A DNA stretch of 21,169 nucleotides from Bacteroidota bacterium (GTDB lineage Bacteria; Bacteroidota; Bacteroidia; AKYH767-A; JABDAW01): the NCBI GenBank assembly GCA_023251595.1, contig JAHEYM010000015.1, forward strand, positions 1-21,169, given 5' to 3'. The notes under the pieces were generated by a model. It worked only from the letters and a program-made list of their open reading frames with translations, searched no databases and was not told the origin of the DNA. The position numbers and the translations under genes were made by a program. Positions 8,762-17,093 of the stretch are shown one piece after another. The first letter of the stretch is position 1. Each line of letters begins with the position of its first letter.

Positions 8762-8774
8762 ACTAAAATTTATA

Positions 8775-11700
8775 ATGGGAAAGTCCGTGAAAGTATTGGA
8801 TGGTAATGAAGCGGTAGCGTATATCGCTTATAAGACAAATGAGGTTTGTGCAATATACCCGATCACTCCTTCTTCAACGATGGGTGAGCATTGCGATGAG
8901 TGGGCTTCGAAGGGGGAACTTAATATTTGGGGAGAAGTTCCCAGAATTCAGGAAATGCAAAGTGAAGGTGGCGCTGCAGGCGCTGTTCACGGTTCACTGG
9001 TTGGTGGTGCACTTTCTACAACTTTCACCTCTTCTCAGGGATTATTGCTGATGATTCCTGACATGTTTAAAATTGCAGGCGAATTGACTCCTTTTGTTCT
9101 GCATGTTGCCGCAAGAACTATCGCAACTCACGCGCTTTCAATTTTCGGAGATCATTCAGATGTAATGTCTGTCAGATCTACCGGATTTGCTATGCTTTTT
9201 GGAAGTAATGTGCAGGAGGCAATGGATCTTGCATTAATTTCTCATGCTTCCACATTAAAATCACGAATTCCGTTTATTCATGCATTCGATGGTTTCAGAA
9301 CTTCTCATGAATTGTCAAAAATCTCTGTTATTTCTGATGATGTTATTAAATTAATGATCGAAGAAAGTTTTGTGGACGCACACCGTAGGAGAAGTCTTTC
9401 ACCCTCGCATCCATCACTAAAAGGTACCGCTCAGAATCCCGATGTTTATTTTCAAAATAGAGAAGCTTGTAATACATTTTATATTAATACTCCGGAAATT
9501 GTAAACACGGAGATGAAAAAATTTGAAGAACTAACCGGGAGAAAATATTCATTATTTCAATATACCGGTCACCCGGAAGCTGATAAAATAATTATATTGA
9601 TGGGCTCCGGTGTCGGCGCTGTTCATGAAACGACTGAATATTTAAATGAACATGGTGAAAAAGTAGGATATCTTAATGTTCATTTATTCAGACCTTTTTC
9701 TGTAAAGCATTTTATGGATTCAATTCCATCTACTGTGAAATCCATTACGATACTTGATCGTACCAAAGAGCCGGGAGCAATCGGCGAACCTCTTTATCAG
9801 GATGTCATTACTGCGCTCGTGGAAGATGGTGCATCCGATAAACCCCATTTTCAAAAAATGCCTAAAGTCACGGGTGGACGATATGGATTGTCATCAAAGG
9901 AATTTACTCCGGCTATGGTAAAATCCATATTCGAAGAAATGAAAAATGATCACCCCAAAAATCATTTCACCATTGGAATCCTCGATGATGTAACACATAC
10001 AAGTCTGGAATATGATAAATCTTTCTCTCTCGATAGTCTGCATAAATTTCATGGATTATTTTTCGGTTTAGGTGCTGACGGAACTGTGAGCGCAAATAAA
10101 AATTCCATTAAAATTATTGGCGAATCAACCGCTTTCTTTGTGCAGGGATATTTTGTATATGACTCGAAAAAATCAGGTTCGTCCACTGTATCACATCTTC
10201 GGTTTGGCGAGAATCCTATTTATTCTACTTATTTAATTAATTCAGCAAATTTTGTTGCCTGCCATCAATATAATTTTGTTCATAAATTTGATATGTTAAA
10301 GAACGCCGCTGTCGGCAGTTCGTTTCTGTTGAATTCTCCCTTTGATGAAAAAGACGTGTGGGATAAATTACCTGTTAAAATGCAATATCAGATTATTGAT
10401 AAAAAGATAAATTTTTATGTGATTGATGCAACCCGTGTGGCGAGGGAAGCCGGACTCGGTTCAAGAATAAATACCATCCTGCAAACTTGTTTCTTTGCGA
10501 TCTCACAGATTATTGACAAACAGGAAGCCATCAATAAAATAAAATATGCGCTTGCTAAAACATATAGTTCGAAAGGGGAATCCGTCATTCAGAAGAATTT
10601 TGCAGCAATCGATAAGGCACTTGAAAATCTGAAAAGAGTAAACTATCCACAGCAAGCTACAGGCACATTGGATTTCGGACTTACAATTAATCAGGAAGCT
10701 TCTGATTTTACAAGAAATGTTCTTCAAAAAATTATTTCCGGTGAAGGAGATGATCTTCCCGTAAGCGCTTTTCCGGTGGATGGAACATATCCTACTTCAA
10801 CCACAAAATGGGAAAAAAGAAATATTGCACAGGTGGTTCCTGTTTGGGATGAAGAACTTTGTACTCAATGTAATAAATGTGTGATTATTTGCCCCCACGC
10901 TGCCATACGGGCAAAAATATATAATAAGGATTTATTAAATCAATCTCCGGAAGGATTTAAACATGTTGCACCGATCGGGAAAGATTTTGATAAGGAAAAG
11001 GAAGTCTATTCTTTACAAGTTGCTGTTGAAGATTGCACGGGCTGTAATTTATGTGTTGAATATTGTCCGGTCGAAAGTAAAGAACATCCTGGCAATAAAG
11101 CGATTAATATGCACGATCGATTATCGCTTATGGAACATGAAAAGTTGAACTGGGATTTCTTTTTTAATCTTCCGGAACTGGATCGCGAAAGGGTAAATAT
11201 GACGAGTGTGAAAGGAACACAATTTCTACAACCTCTTTTTGAATTCTCTAGTGCCTGTTCAGGTTGTGGTGAAACGCCCTATTTAAAAATTCTCACTCAA
11301 ATGTTTGGCGATCGTATGGTGGTGGCGAACGCAACAGGTTGTTCATCTATATATGGGGCGAATCTTCCAACAACACCTTGGACAACCAACAAAGATGGAT
11401 TTGGACCGGCATGGGCAAATTCATTATTCGAGGATAATGCGGAATTTGGTTTGGGAATTAAATTAGCTCAGGATCAACGACGAAATTCGGCGGTTTCGCT
11501 TCTGAAGAAATTGGAAAGTGAGATTGGCAATACGCTGGTAAATAATCTTCTCACGAATGATGAATCAAATGAGCATGGAATTAAATTGCAACATGAATAT
11601 ATGAACGATTTAATTCATAAGTTAAAAGAATTAAATACGAACGATGCAAAAAGATTAATGATACTTTCAGAAAATTTATTAAAAAAATCTGTTTGGATAA

Positions 11701-12320
11701 TTGGCGGTGATGGTTGGGCGTACGACATCGGTTATGGTGGCCTTGATCATGTTTTATCCACCGGTGAAAAACTAAATATATTGGTGCTCGATACGGAAGT
11801 TTATTCTAATACCGGTGGACAAACTTCCAAGTCAACTCCGATTGGAGCCATTGCAAAGTTTTCCTCTTCAGGAAAAAAATCTGCAAAGAAAAATCTCGGA
11901 CAAATTGCCATCACAGGTGGAAATGTTTATGTTGCACAGGTAGCACTCGGCGCGAACGACACACAAACACTTCGTGCAATTAAAGAAGCTGAAGCATACC
12001 CCGGCACATCTCTAATTATCGCATACAGTCATTGTATTGCACATGGATTTGATCTCGGACATGGTGCTGATCAACAAAACAGTGCGGTTAAATCCGGTTA
12101 CTGGCCACTATTCAGATATAATCCGCTAAATCCACCGGGAAAACGTTTTGTATTGGATTCAAAAGAACCCACAATGGCATTAAAAGATTATATGTACAAA
12201 GAAGGAAGATATTCTGTATTGGTAAAACAAAATCCGGAATTAGCAGATGAGCTTTTACACAAAGCAGAAGAATATGTGAAAGATAAATGGGATTCATTGA
12301 AAGTATTGACGGCTTTATAA
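8775..12320 (+). CDS. nifJ: Pyruvate:ferredoxin (flavodoxin) oxidoreductase
   Basis: This homodimer-type PFOR oxidises pyruvate with CoA to acetyl-CoA and CO2 and reduces ferredoxin or flavodoxin. At 1181 residues it is full length. Domain I has YPITPSS (28-34, T31), QSEGGAAGA with E64, and R114, the same residue numbers as the active-site residues known from the Desulfovibrio africanus enzyme. Two [4Fe-4S] sites are complete: C696/C699/C702/C706 and C754/C757/C760/C764. The proximal cluster is marked by ACSGCGE (C828, C831), and the TPP domain by GGDGWAYDIGYGG and SNTGGQTSKSTP near 980-1020. The C-terminal extension (SGYWPLFRYNP onwards) is present. It follows a promoter candidate and precedes a small HEPN-like gene by 10 nt. 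It is a second 2-oxoacid:ferredoxin oxidoreductase next to IorAB, and it faces a ferredoxin-type membrane complex. Confidence 0.97.
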   Translation: MGKSVKVLDGNEAVAYIAYKTNEVCAIYPITPSSTMGEHCDEWASKGELNIWGEVPRIQEMQSEGGAAGAVHGSLVGGALSTTFTSSQGLLLMIPDMFKIAGELTPFVLHVAARTIATHALSIFGDHSDVMSVRSTGFAMLFGSNVQEAMDLALISHASTLKSRIPFIHAFDGFRTSHELSKISVISDDVIKLMIEESFVDAHRRRSLSPSHPSLKGTAQNPDVYFQNREACNTFYINTPEIVNTEMKKFEELTGRKYSLFQYTGHPEADKIIILMGSGVGAVHETTEYLNEHGEKVGYLNVHLFRPFSVKHFMDSIPSTVKSITILDRTKEPGAIGEPLYQDVITALVEDGASDKPHFQKMPKVTGGRYGLSSKEFTPAMVKSIFEEMKNDHPKNHFTIGILDDVTHTSLEYDKSFSLDSLHKFHGLFFGLGADGTVSANKNSIKIIGESTAFFVQGYFVYDSKKSGSSTVSHLRFGENPIYSTYLINSANFVACHQYNFVHKFDMLKNAAVGSSFLLNSPFDEKDVWDKLPVKMQYQIIDKKINFYVIDATRVAREAGLGSRINTILQTCFFAISQIIDKQEAINKIKYALAKTYSSKGESVIQKNFAAIDKALENLKRVNYPQQATGTLDFGLTINQEASDFTRNVLQKIISGEGDDLPVSAFPVDGTYPTSTTKWEKRNIAQVVPVWDEELCTQCNKCVIICPHAAIRAKIYNKDLLNQSPEGFKHVAPIGKDFDKEKEVYSLQVAVEDCTGCNLCVEYCPVESKEHPGNKAINMHDRLSLMEHEKLNWDFFFNLPELDRERVNMTSVKGTQFLQPLFEFSSACSGCGETPYLKILTQMFGDRMVVANATGCSSIYGANLPTTPWTTNKDGFGPAWANSLFEDNAEFGLGIKLAQDQRRNSAVSLLKKLESEIGNTLVNNLLTNDESNEHGIKLQHEYMNDLIHKLKELNTNDAKRLMILSENLLKKSVWIIGGDGWAYDIGYGGLDHVLSTGEKLNILVLDTEVYSNTGGQTSKSTPIGAIAKFSSSGKKSAKKNLGQIAITGGNVYVAQVALGANDTQTLRAIKEAEAYPGTSLIIAYSHCIAHGFDLGHGADQQNSAVKSGYWPLFRYNPLNPPGKRFVLDSKEPTMALKDYMYKEGRYSVLVKQNPELADELLHKAEEYVKDKWDSLKVLTAL

Positions 12321-12330
12321 AATATATAAA

Positions 12331-12726
12331 ATGGAAACTCTAAATCTACAACTGTTGAACAGTATTAACGGATCGTATCAGGCAATCAGCGATCAGCTTT
12401 ACAGACCGAAAGAAGATTTGGTTGAAATCTCAATTTGCAGCACGACAAAAGGGACTATCGAAAAAATTCTTCGCTTCTATTTGGAAAGCAAAGGGGTTCA
12501 GAACGCGGATATAAAAAATATTAATGATTTGATGAACACTTGTGCCAAGCAGAATTCCAACTTTAACAAATTTGATATAAGTTCTTTGAGTTGTCGTTGT
12601 GAACCATCCGAACACAATGTCGCAAGCTATTGTACAGGCGATGAGAAATTGAATTCTTGTTTCAGGATTCTGGACGAAATGAGAGCGTTTGTATTTAATG
12701 AACTGAATATTGGGAAAAATAATTAA
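12331..12726 (+). CDS. Small HEPN-like protein of unknown function
   Basis: The product is 131 residues, mostly helical by composition, with no signal peptide or membrane segment. Its layout resembles the HEPN fold: a helix with IEKILRFYLESKG (43-55), a loop plus KNINDLMNTCAKQN (62-75), then RCEPSEH (R89-x5-H95, which fits the HEPN Rx4-6H pattern) and a final helix LNSCFRILDEMRAFVFNEL (107-125). It is cysteine-rich for its size (C36, C71, C88, C90, C101, C110). It begins 10 nt after nifJ and is probably co-transcribed. HEPN proteins can be RNases or helper domains of nucleotidyltransferases; no partner nucleotidyltransferase is next to it. The family call is by eye and moderate, and no function is claimed. 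Confidence 0.6.
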   Translation: METLNLQLLNSINGSYQAISDQLYRPKEDLVEISICSTTKGTIEKILRFYLESKGVQNADIKNINDLMNTCAKQNSNFNKFDISSLSCRCEPSEHNVASYCTGDEKLNSCFRILDEMRAFVFNELNIGKNN

Positions 12727-12739
12727 TAATTTATTCGGC

Positions 12740-12756
12740 AGTTTTTGGGTAAAACT
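12740..12756. terminator. Possible weak bidirectional terminator hairpin between convergent genes
   Basis: AGTTTT (12740-12745) and AAAACT (12751-12756) form a perfect 6-bp stem with a TGGGT loop. It lies in the 37-nt gap between the ends of the rightward HEPN-like gene and the leftward Ehr-like operon, the one place both transcripts must stop. The stem has only one G-C pair and no clean T-run right after it, so its strength is doubtful. Confidence 0.3.
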
Positions 12757-12763
12757 TAAGCAA

Positions 12764-13513
12764 TTATCTTTTTCGAATTAATTCAAGAACTCCGTTGATA
12801 AACGTAAGGGGATGTACCGGGTTACCGGGTACAAAAAGATCGATAGTATGTTGATTTATGAAGTTACGATTCAGTGCCCGACTCTCTGAAAAAATTCCCG
12901 AACTTATTGCATCTGTGCCCGCGAGAATAATAATTTTTGGCTGAGGTATTGCTTCGTAACAAATTTGTAAAGCTTCTGCCATGTTTTCTGAAATTGGACC
13001 TGTAATTACGATTCCGTCAGCATGACGCGGTGAAGCCACAAACTCAATTCCGAACCGTCCCATATCAAAATTTACATTTCCACATGCATTTAATTCTAAT
13101 TCATTGCTGTTATCTCCTCCGGCAGATATCTGACGTAACTTTAATGATCCACTGAAATATTTTGAAATTTCTTTCCTGATTTGATCAGGATCAACGTTGA
13201 TGTTTGTGTTTTCTCCTTCAGAAATGATAAGAGAAGATCGCTGATTTGTTGCTAATTTATAGTCTTTGGTGAATTTTATTTTACCTGGAAATGAAAGCGC
13301 ACATTCTCCGCAAAAAGTACATTTCCCTATATCAAGACGTACAGGGTCAGCTGTAATCGCATTAGTTGGACATAGATCGATCAAAGCAACGATATCAACT
13401 TTTTCAGCACTGATTTCCGGTCTGCCTTTAAAGATACCCGGCACTTCTACTTTCGTAATATCCGGAATATATTGTTTTCCCTGATGTATTAATATTTTTA
13501 TATTATCGAGCAT
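12764..13513 (-). CDS. Ehr-like complex small subunit: ferredoxin domain fused to NuoB/HyfI-like domain lacking N2 cluster cysteines
   Basis: In hydrogenase-4 and complex I the equivalents (HyfH/NuoI and HyfI/NuoB) wire electrons to the active site. Here one 249-residue protein holds both. Residues 36-76 are a two-motif ferredoxin domain: the first motif keeps only C48 (LCPTNAI), the second keeps C65, C68, C71 (CTFCGEC), and the last position is F75. These four cysteines are exactly the ligands of one [4Fe-4S] cluster. Residues 120-247 are NuoB-like, with RFGIEFVASPRHADGIVITGP (153-173) and SSGIF (204-208). The four family cluster cysteines are replaced: D134 and N137 (family CxxC), D201 (family GDCA) and N231 (family PGCPP). 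C144 and C183 are elsewhere. It is the last gene of the operon. The fold is clear; loss of the N2-type site is read directly. Confidence 0.85.
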   Translation of the reverse strand: MLDNIKILIHQGKQYIPDITKVEVPGIFKGRPEISAEKVDIVALIDLCPTNAITADPVRLDIGKCTFCGECALSFPGKIKFTKDYKLATNQRSSLIISEGENTNINVDPDQIRKEISKYFSGSLKLRQISAGGDNSNELELNACGNVNFDMGRFGIEFVASPRHADGIVITGPISENMAEALQICYEAIPQPKIIILAGTDAISSGIFSESRALNRNFINQHTIDLFVPGNPVHPLTFINGVLELIRKR

Positions 13514-13526
13514 ATCGTATTAAGAA

Positions 13527-15023
13527 TTATAAATCGTGTCCGCAATAACTTAAATTGAAACTTTTGTTGCAAATTGGAAAATCTGAAATTTCATTATTTC
13601 TGACGGCCAATGCAAGTCCCAACCAATTGTGCATCGAAGGGTCTTTTATTTTATAGTGAATTAATTCTCCATTGTCATCGGTGACTGCACAATGACAAAT
13701 TTCGCCTCTCCATCCTTCGGCCAGAGAGAGTGTAAATGAATTTTTCTGTAAGGGTCCAATCGATTCTTCTGCATTATTCCGTATGGGTATTGTTTGAATC
13801 ATATTTCTTATATAACTAATTGATTGCCTGATCTCCTCATTTCGGATTTGTGTTCTGGAATAAACATCCCCATGATGCTTAATGACCGGTTCATGTTTTA
13901 ATTGAGTATAGTAATCATGCGGATGTGAATTTCTGATATCTCTTTTAATCCCTGATGCTTTTGCAATCATCCCCACAACGCCGATCGATGCTGCTGCTTC
14001 AGTAGTGAGCACACCTGTTTTTTCCAACCTTGCCAATATGCTGGGAAGTTCGTGAAATTTATTCCACATTTCAATATAATCAGATTCAAAAGAATCTAAA
14101 ATATTTTCTAATTCAAGTCCAAGTTTTTCATTGAAATAATAATTGTTCTTTACAACTCTTAATAATCCTTTGGCTAATCTGTTACCGCACCATGATTGAA
14201 AAAAATTAATTATGGGTGTTCTTAGTCTTCCGAAAACAGCACTCCCTAACTGATATGCTATGTCAGTACAAATTCCACTTAAGTCGCCGGTATGGATTGC
14301 AATTCGCTCCAACTCCATGGCAAGTGTGCGTGAAAACTGAAGTTCTTCTGATGGATGATAATTGCATAAACTTTCCCAAAGATTAATAAAAGCAGTAGTA
14401 TGACCTGCCACTGAATCTCCGGCAATAGATTCTGCCAATGAAATTCTTTGTAATAGTTTTTTCTTATGTATGAAGAGTTGTTCTATTCCACGATGTTGAT
14501 ATCCAAGTTGAATTTCCAAATGAATTATTTGTTCACCACTACATATAAAACGAAAATGTCCCGGTTCTATGATTCCCGCATGAATTGGACCGACTCCAAC
14601 TTCATGCAATTCTTCACTGTGAATCTGATAAAAGGGATAGTTTGATATTAAAGATTCCTGATTAGCATGATCGTACGGATAGCGGACAGGTTTCAGCCAT
14701 GGATGATCATTATATCTAATTCCGAAATTCTCATGCAGTTCCCGTTCAAATATATGAAAAGAAAAATGTTGTGCGGTGAAAGAAGGGTAGATGTTTTCTC
14801 CCCCAATTATTTCTGATGATGAAATTAGAACCGTATGATCTGAATCATTTGCTATACAACAAATAAGTTTGATAATCCCCGCTTCAAATAGCCCGTAATA
14901 ATTTACACAATGGCTCGAGGCATCTTGAAGAAGGGAAAGATTAACTGATAAAAAATCCTCGTATTTCAAAACAGGTATGCTTTGAATCGGAATTGTTTGA
15001 TTGTTTTTTATCGATATAGTCAT
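13527..15023 (-). CDS. Ehr-like complex large subunit (NuoCD/HyfG-like) without NiFe ligands
   Basis: This is a homologue of the HycE/HyfG large subunit, a NuoC-NuoD fusion. The NuoC part ends with FERELHENFGI and HPWLKPVRYPYD (92-118). The NuoD part follows with GVGPIHAGIIEPGHFRF (143-159) and LGYQHRGIE (173-181), and both are well conserved. In NiFe enzymes the L1 site reads E-R-x-C-G-x-C-x3-H; here it is E198-S-I-A201-G-D-S204-V-A-G-H208, so both cysteines are gone while E198 and H208 stay. The C-terminal L2 site (family D-P-C-x2-C) reads N490-L-S492-Y-C-G495-H-D, again without both ligands, although C494 sits one place away. At 498 residues it is near the usual length, ends naturally at GHDL and shows no frameshift, so the changes look settled rather than recent damage. 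It cannot bind NiFe in the normal way. It starts 2 nt after the HyfF-like gene. Confidence 0.88.
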   Translation of the reverse strand: MTISIKNNQTIPIQSIPVLKYEDFLSVNLSLLQDASSHCVNYYGLFEAGIIKLICCIANDSDHTVLISSSEIIGGENIYPSFTAQHFSFHIFERELHENFGIRYNDHPWLKPVRYPYDHANQESLISNYPFYQIHSEELHEVGVGPIHAGIIEPGHFRFICSGEQIIHLEIQLGYQHRGIEQLFIHKKKLLQRISLAESIAGDSVAGHTTAFINLWESLCNYHPSEELQFSRTLAMELERIAIHTGDLSGICTDIAYQLGSAVFGRLRTPIINFFQSWCGNRLAKGLLRVVKNNYYFNEKLGLELENILDSFESDYIEMWNKFHELPSILARLEKTGVLTTEAAASIGVVGMIAKASGIKRDIRNSHPHDYYTQLKHEPVIKHHGDVYSRTQIRNEEIRQSISYIRNMIQTIPIRNNAEESIGPLQKNSFTLSLAEGWRGEICHCAVTDDNGELIHYKIKDPSMHNWLGLALAVRNNEISDFPICNKSFNLSYCGHDL

Positions 15024-15025
15024 CT

Positions 15026-16453
15026 TTATGAAGGCAATGCAGAAATAGCGTTATTAATCAGGTTTACAAGTTCATCCGGTGGATTGAGTCCGAGGTAAAT
15101 GACTAATGCCAACAATATATATTGACTAAGCGATTCAATCGGCTTTATCGGAGTAATATTCTCATCAGGTATTTTCACTGGTTTGATAAATATCATTTTG
15201 AAAATATTTTTCCCAAGAGACCAGATAATTATCGTAGTTAATAGAAAAATAATGACAAGAATGATCAGATTACCTGATTCAAACAAAGATCGGAATATTA
15301 AGAATTCACTTACGAACATTCCGGAGGGGGGCATAGCGGTGATGACAAAAAATCCAAATAACAGAACCATCGCACCACTGAAGTTGTATTTGAAGTAATC
15401 ACCAACATCATAAATGCTTTTGCTTTTGTAAATTCTATATACTTGACCGATTTGAAAAAACATAGTGGGTTTTGCAAAAGAGTGAAGAATCAGATGCAGA
15501 ATAGCGGCATAACGCCCGATTCCACCTGCTGCCAATCCCAGCATCACTAATCCCATGTGCTCGACGCTTGAATAACCTAACATTCGCTTGAAATTTTTTA
15601 CGCGCAGAAGATATACTGTAGCGATAAAAACGGATAGCAATCCTGTTATCAACATAATTTTATTTGCCCATAAATAGATAGTGGTTGGACCAATAATCTG
15701 ATAGAAACGGAAGATGCCTATAAATCCTACATTCATTAATACAGATCCAAATAATGCACCGGCGGGAGAGGGCGATTTATCTTTCGCATCAATTCCTGCA
15801 TTAAACATGGGAACAAGTCCGGCTTTGGCGGTAAAACCGGTAAATATGAAGAGAAAGGATAACTTCAACCAAAATACATTCATCCCTTTCGCTTTATTAA
15901 ATAATTCTTTATAGAATAAATCGGTTCCTCCTGACTGTTGTACCGCAATGGATAGGAATAAAATTCCAATAAAAACTAAAGTAATACTGATTGAGCAGAC
16001 AAATAAATACTTCCAGGTACCTTCCAGCGTTCTTCGATTCCTTCTGTGATATATTAATGCTGAAGCACTTAGTGTTGTTAACTCCACAAATATCCATGTA
16101 ATTGCAATATGATTGGACAGGTATGCTGCACTGAGCGTTGTTAGTAATACGACTATCGCTGCGAAATAAATCCCACGCTGATTAGGTAAATCAAGATTGT
16201 TTTGAAAATAAATATAGCTATGGTAAAAAGTTGGTATGCAAACGATGCTGAGAACACCAAGAAAAATGATGGTCAACGAATCAGGCGTGAAATAAGTGAG
16301 CTCGGAAATATTTTGATGATAATATGCGTATATTGTGAAGCCACACTGAATAATCATGAACAAACATACGAGCAAATAATTCACGAGCCTGTTCCTGTTG
16401 AAGAACAATAATATACTGATAATAAATGAACTTAATAGGTAAACACCGATCAT
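15026..16453 (-). CDS. hyfF: Antiporter-like membrane subunit (HyfF/NuoN-type)
   Basis: This is one of two proton-antiporter-like subunits of the complex. It has about 13-14 predicted membrane spans over 475 residues. Of the charged residues that carry protons in complex I antiporter subunits, it keeps the Glu in the fifth core helix (E124, WIFVELTT), the Lys of the broken helix (K210, GFTAKAGLVP) and a later Lys (K328, HSFAKPTMFF). At the position where NuoL/M-type proteins have the second central Lys it reads Asn (N241, SVLMNVGFIG); I believe HyfF proteins often differ there, but cannot check. FKRMLGYSSVEHMG (288-301) is a family signature. It is 1 nt from the HyfE-like gene and 2 nt from the large subunit. 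It likely takes part in H+ or Na+ translocation. Confidence 0.88.
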   Translation of the reverse strand: MIGVYLLSSFIISILLFFNRNRLVNYLLVCLFMIIQCGFTIYAYYHQNISELTYFTPDSLTIIFLGVLSIVCIPTFYHSYIYFQNNLDLPNQRGIYFAAIVVLLTTLSAAYLSNHIAITWIFVELTTLSASALIYHRRNRRTLEGTWKYLFVCSISITLVFIGILFLSIAVQQSGGTDLFYKELFNKAKGMNVFWLKLSFLFIFTGFTAKAGLVPMFNAGIDAKDKSPSPAGALFGSVLMNVGFIGIFRFYQIIGPTTIYLWANKIMLITGLLSVFIATVYLLRVKNFKRMLGYSSVEHMGLVMLGLAAGGIGRYAAILHLILHSFAKPTMFFQIGQVYRIYKSKSIYDVGDYFKYNFSGAMVLLFGFFVITAMPPSGMFVSEFLIFRSLFESGNLIILVIIFLLTTIIIWSLGKNIFKMIFIKPVKIPDENITPIKPIESLSQYILLALVIYLGLNPPDELVNLINNAISALPS

Positions 16454-16454
16454 A

Positions 16455-17084
16455 CTAATCTCTTAAATCCGTTAATTGTTCAACATCCTGTCCTTTCATT
16501 TCGTCAACAACTTTATTTGCAAATATTCCGAGAAGGAATATACTCGCAAAAATATCGAGCAGAATCCCTATGTTTACCAACATGGGCATTTCATTTCCAA
16601 CTGCAAGAGATAATACGAATACACCATTTTCAATGACAAGAAAACCCATCACATGTGTGATGATTTTTCTCCTTGTCGTTATGATATATAATCCTGTAAA
16701 GAGTGCTGAAAGTGCGACCACAAAAAATATTTTTCTTAAATGAGGATCGTGGATCGTATTTGAAAGGAAAAAAGATCCAAGGATAATGAACGTGATCAAT
16801 ACTATAGAAACGAAGTCAGGAAGAAAAGGATCTGTATCGCGCGTAATTTTATTTTTACGGATTACGTAATTCAAAAAATATGGAATGGCTATCGTTTTGA
16901 AAACAATGGTTTCCAGTAGTACAAAAACCAGATTCAACCAATTTATTTCGATGAGTTCTATGAACGCAACTCCAAATAAGAGCATGCCTTGGAACGCAAG
17001 AGTGGTTATGTAACTTTTCAGACGGTTTGCTACTCCTAAATAAATAAGACTTATCGTAAAAGTAATTAGTAATATATTTGTCAT
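16455..17084 (-). CDS. hyfE: HyfE-type (NuoK-like) membrane subunit
   Basis: This is a 209-residue protein with about six hydrophobic helices, matching the length of HyfE. It combines an N-terminal part with the segment VFVLLETIVFKTIAIPYFLN (54-73) and a C-terminal NuoK-like part with HVMGFLVIENGVFVLSLAVG (about 143-162), whose membrane Glu in IENG corresponds to the proton-path Glu of NuoK. The charged C terminus (EMKGQDVEQLTDLRD) is probably cytoplasmic. It starts 9 nt after the HyfC-like stop and ends 1 nt before the HyfF-like start. HyfE-type subunits link the antiporter-like subunit to the peripheral arm. I find no separate HyfD, so the set is B-C-E-F rather than B-C-D-E-F. Confidence 0.85.
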   Translation of the reverse strand: MTNILLITFTISLIYLGVANRLKSYITTLAFQGMLLFGVAFIELIEINWLNLVFVLLETIVFKTIAIPYFLNYVIRKNKITRDTDPFLPDFVSIVLITFIILGSFFLSNTIHDPHLRKIFFVVALSALFTGLYIITTRRKIITHVMGFLVIENGVFVLSLAVGNEMPMLVNIGILLDIFASIFLLGIFANKVVDEMKGQDVEQLTDLRD

Positions 17085-17093
17085 TCTTTTATT

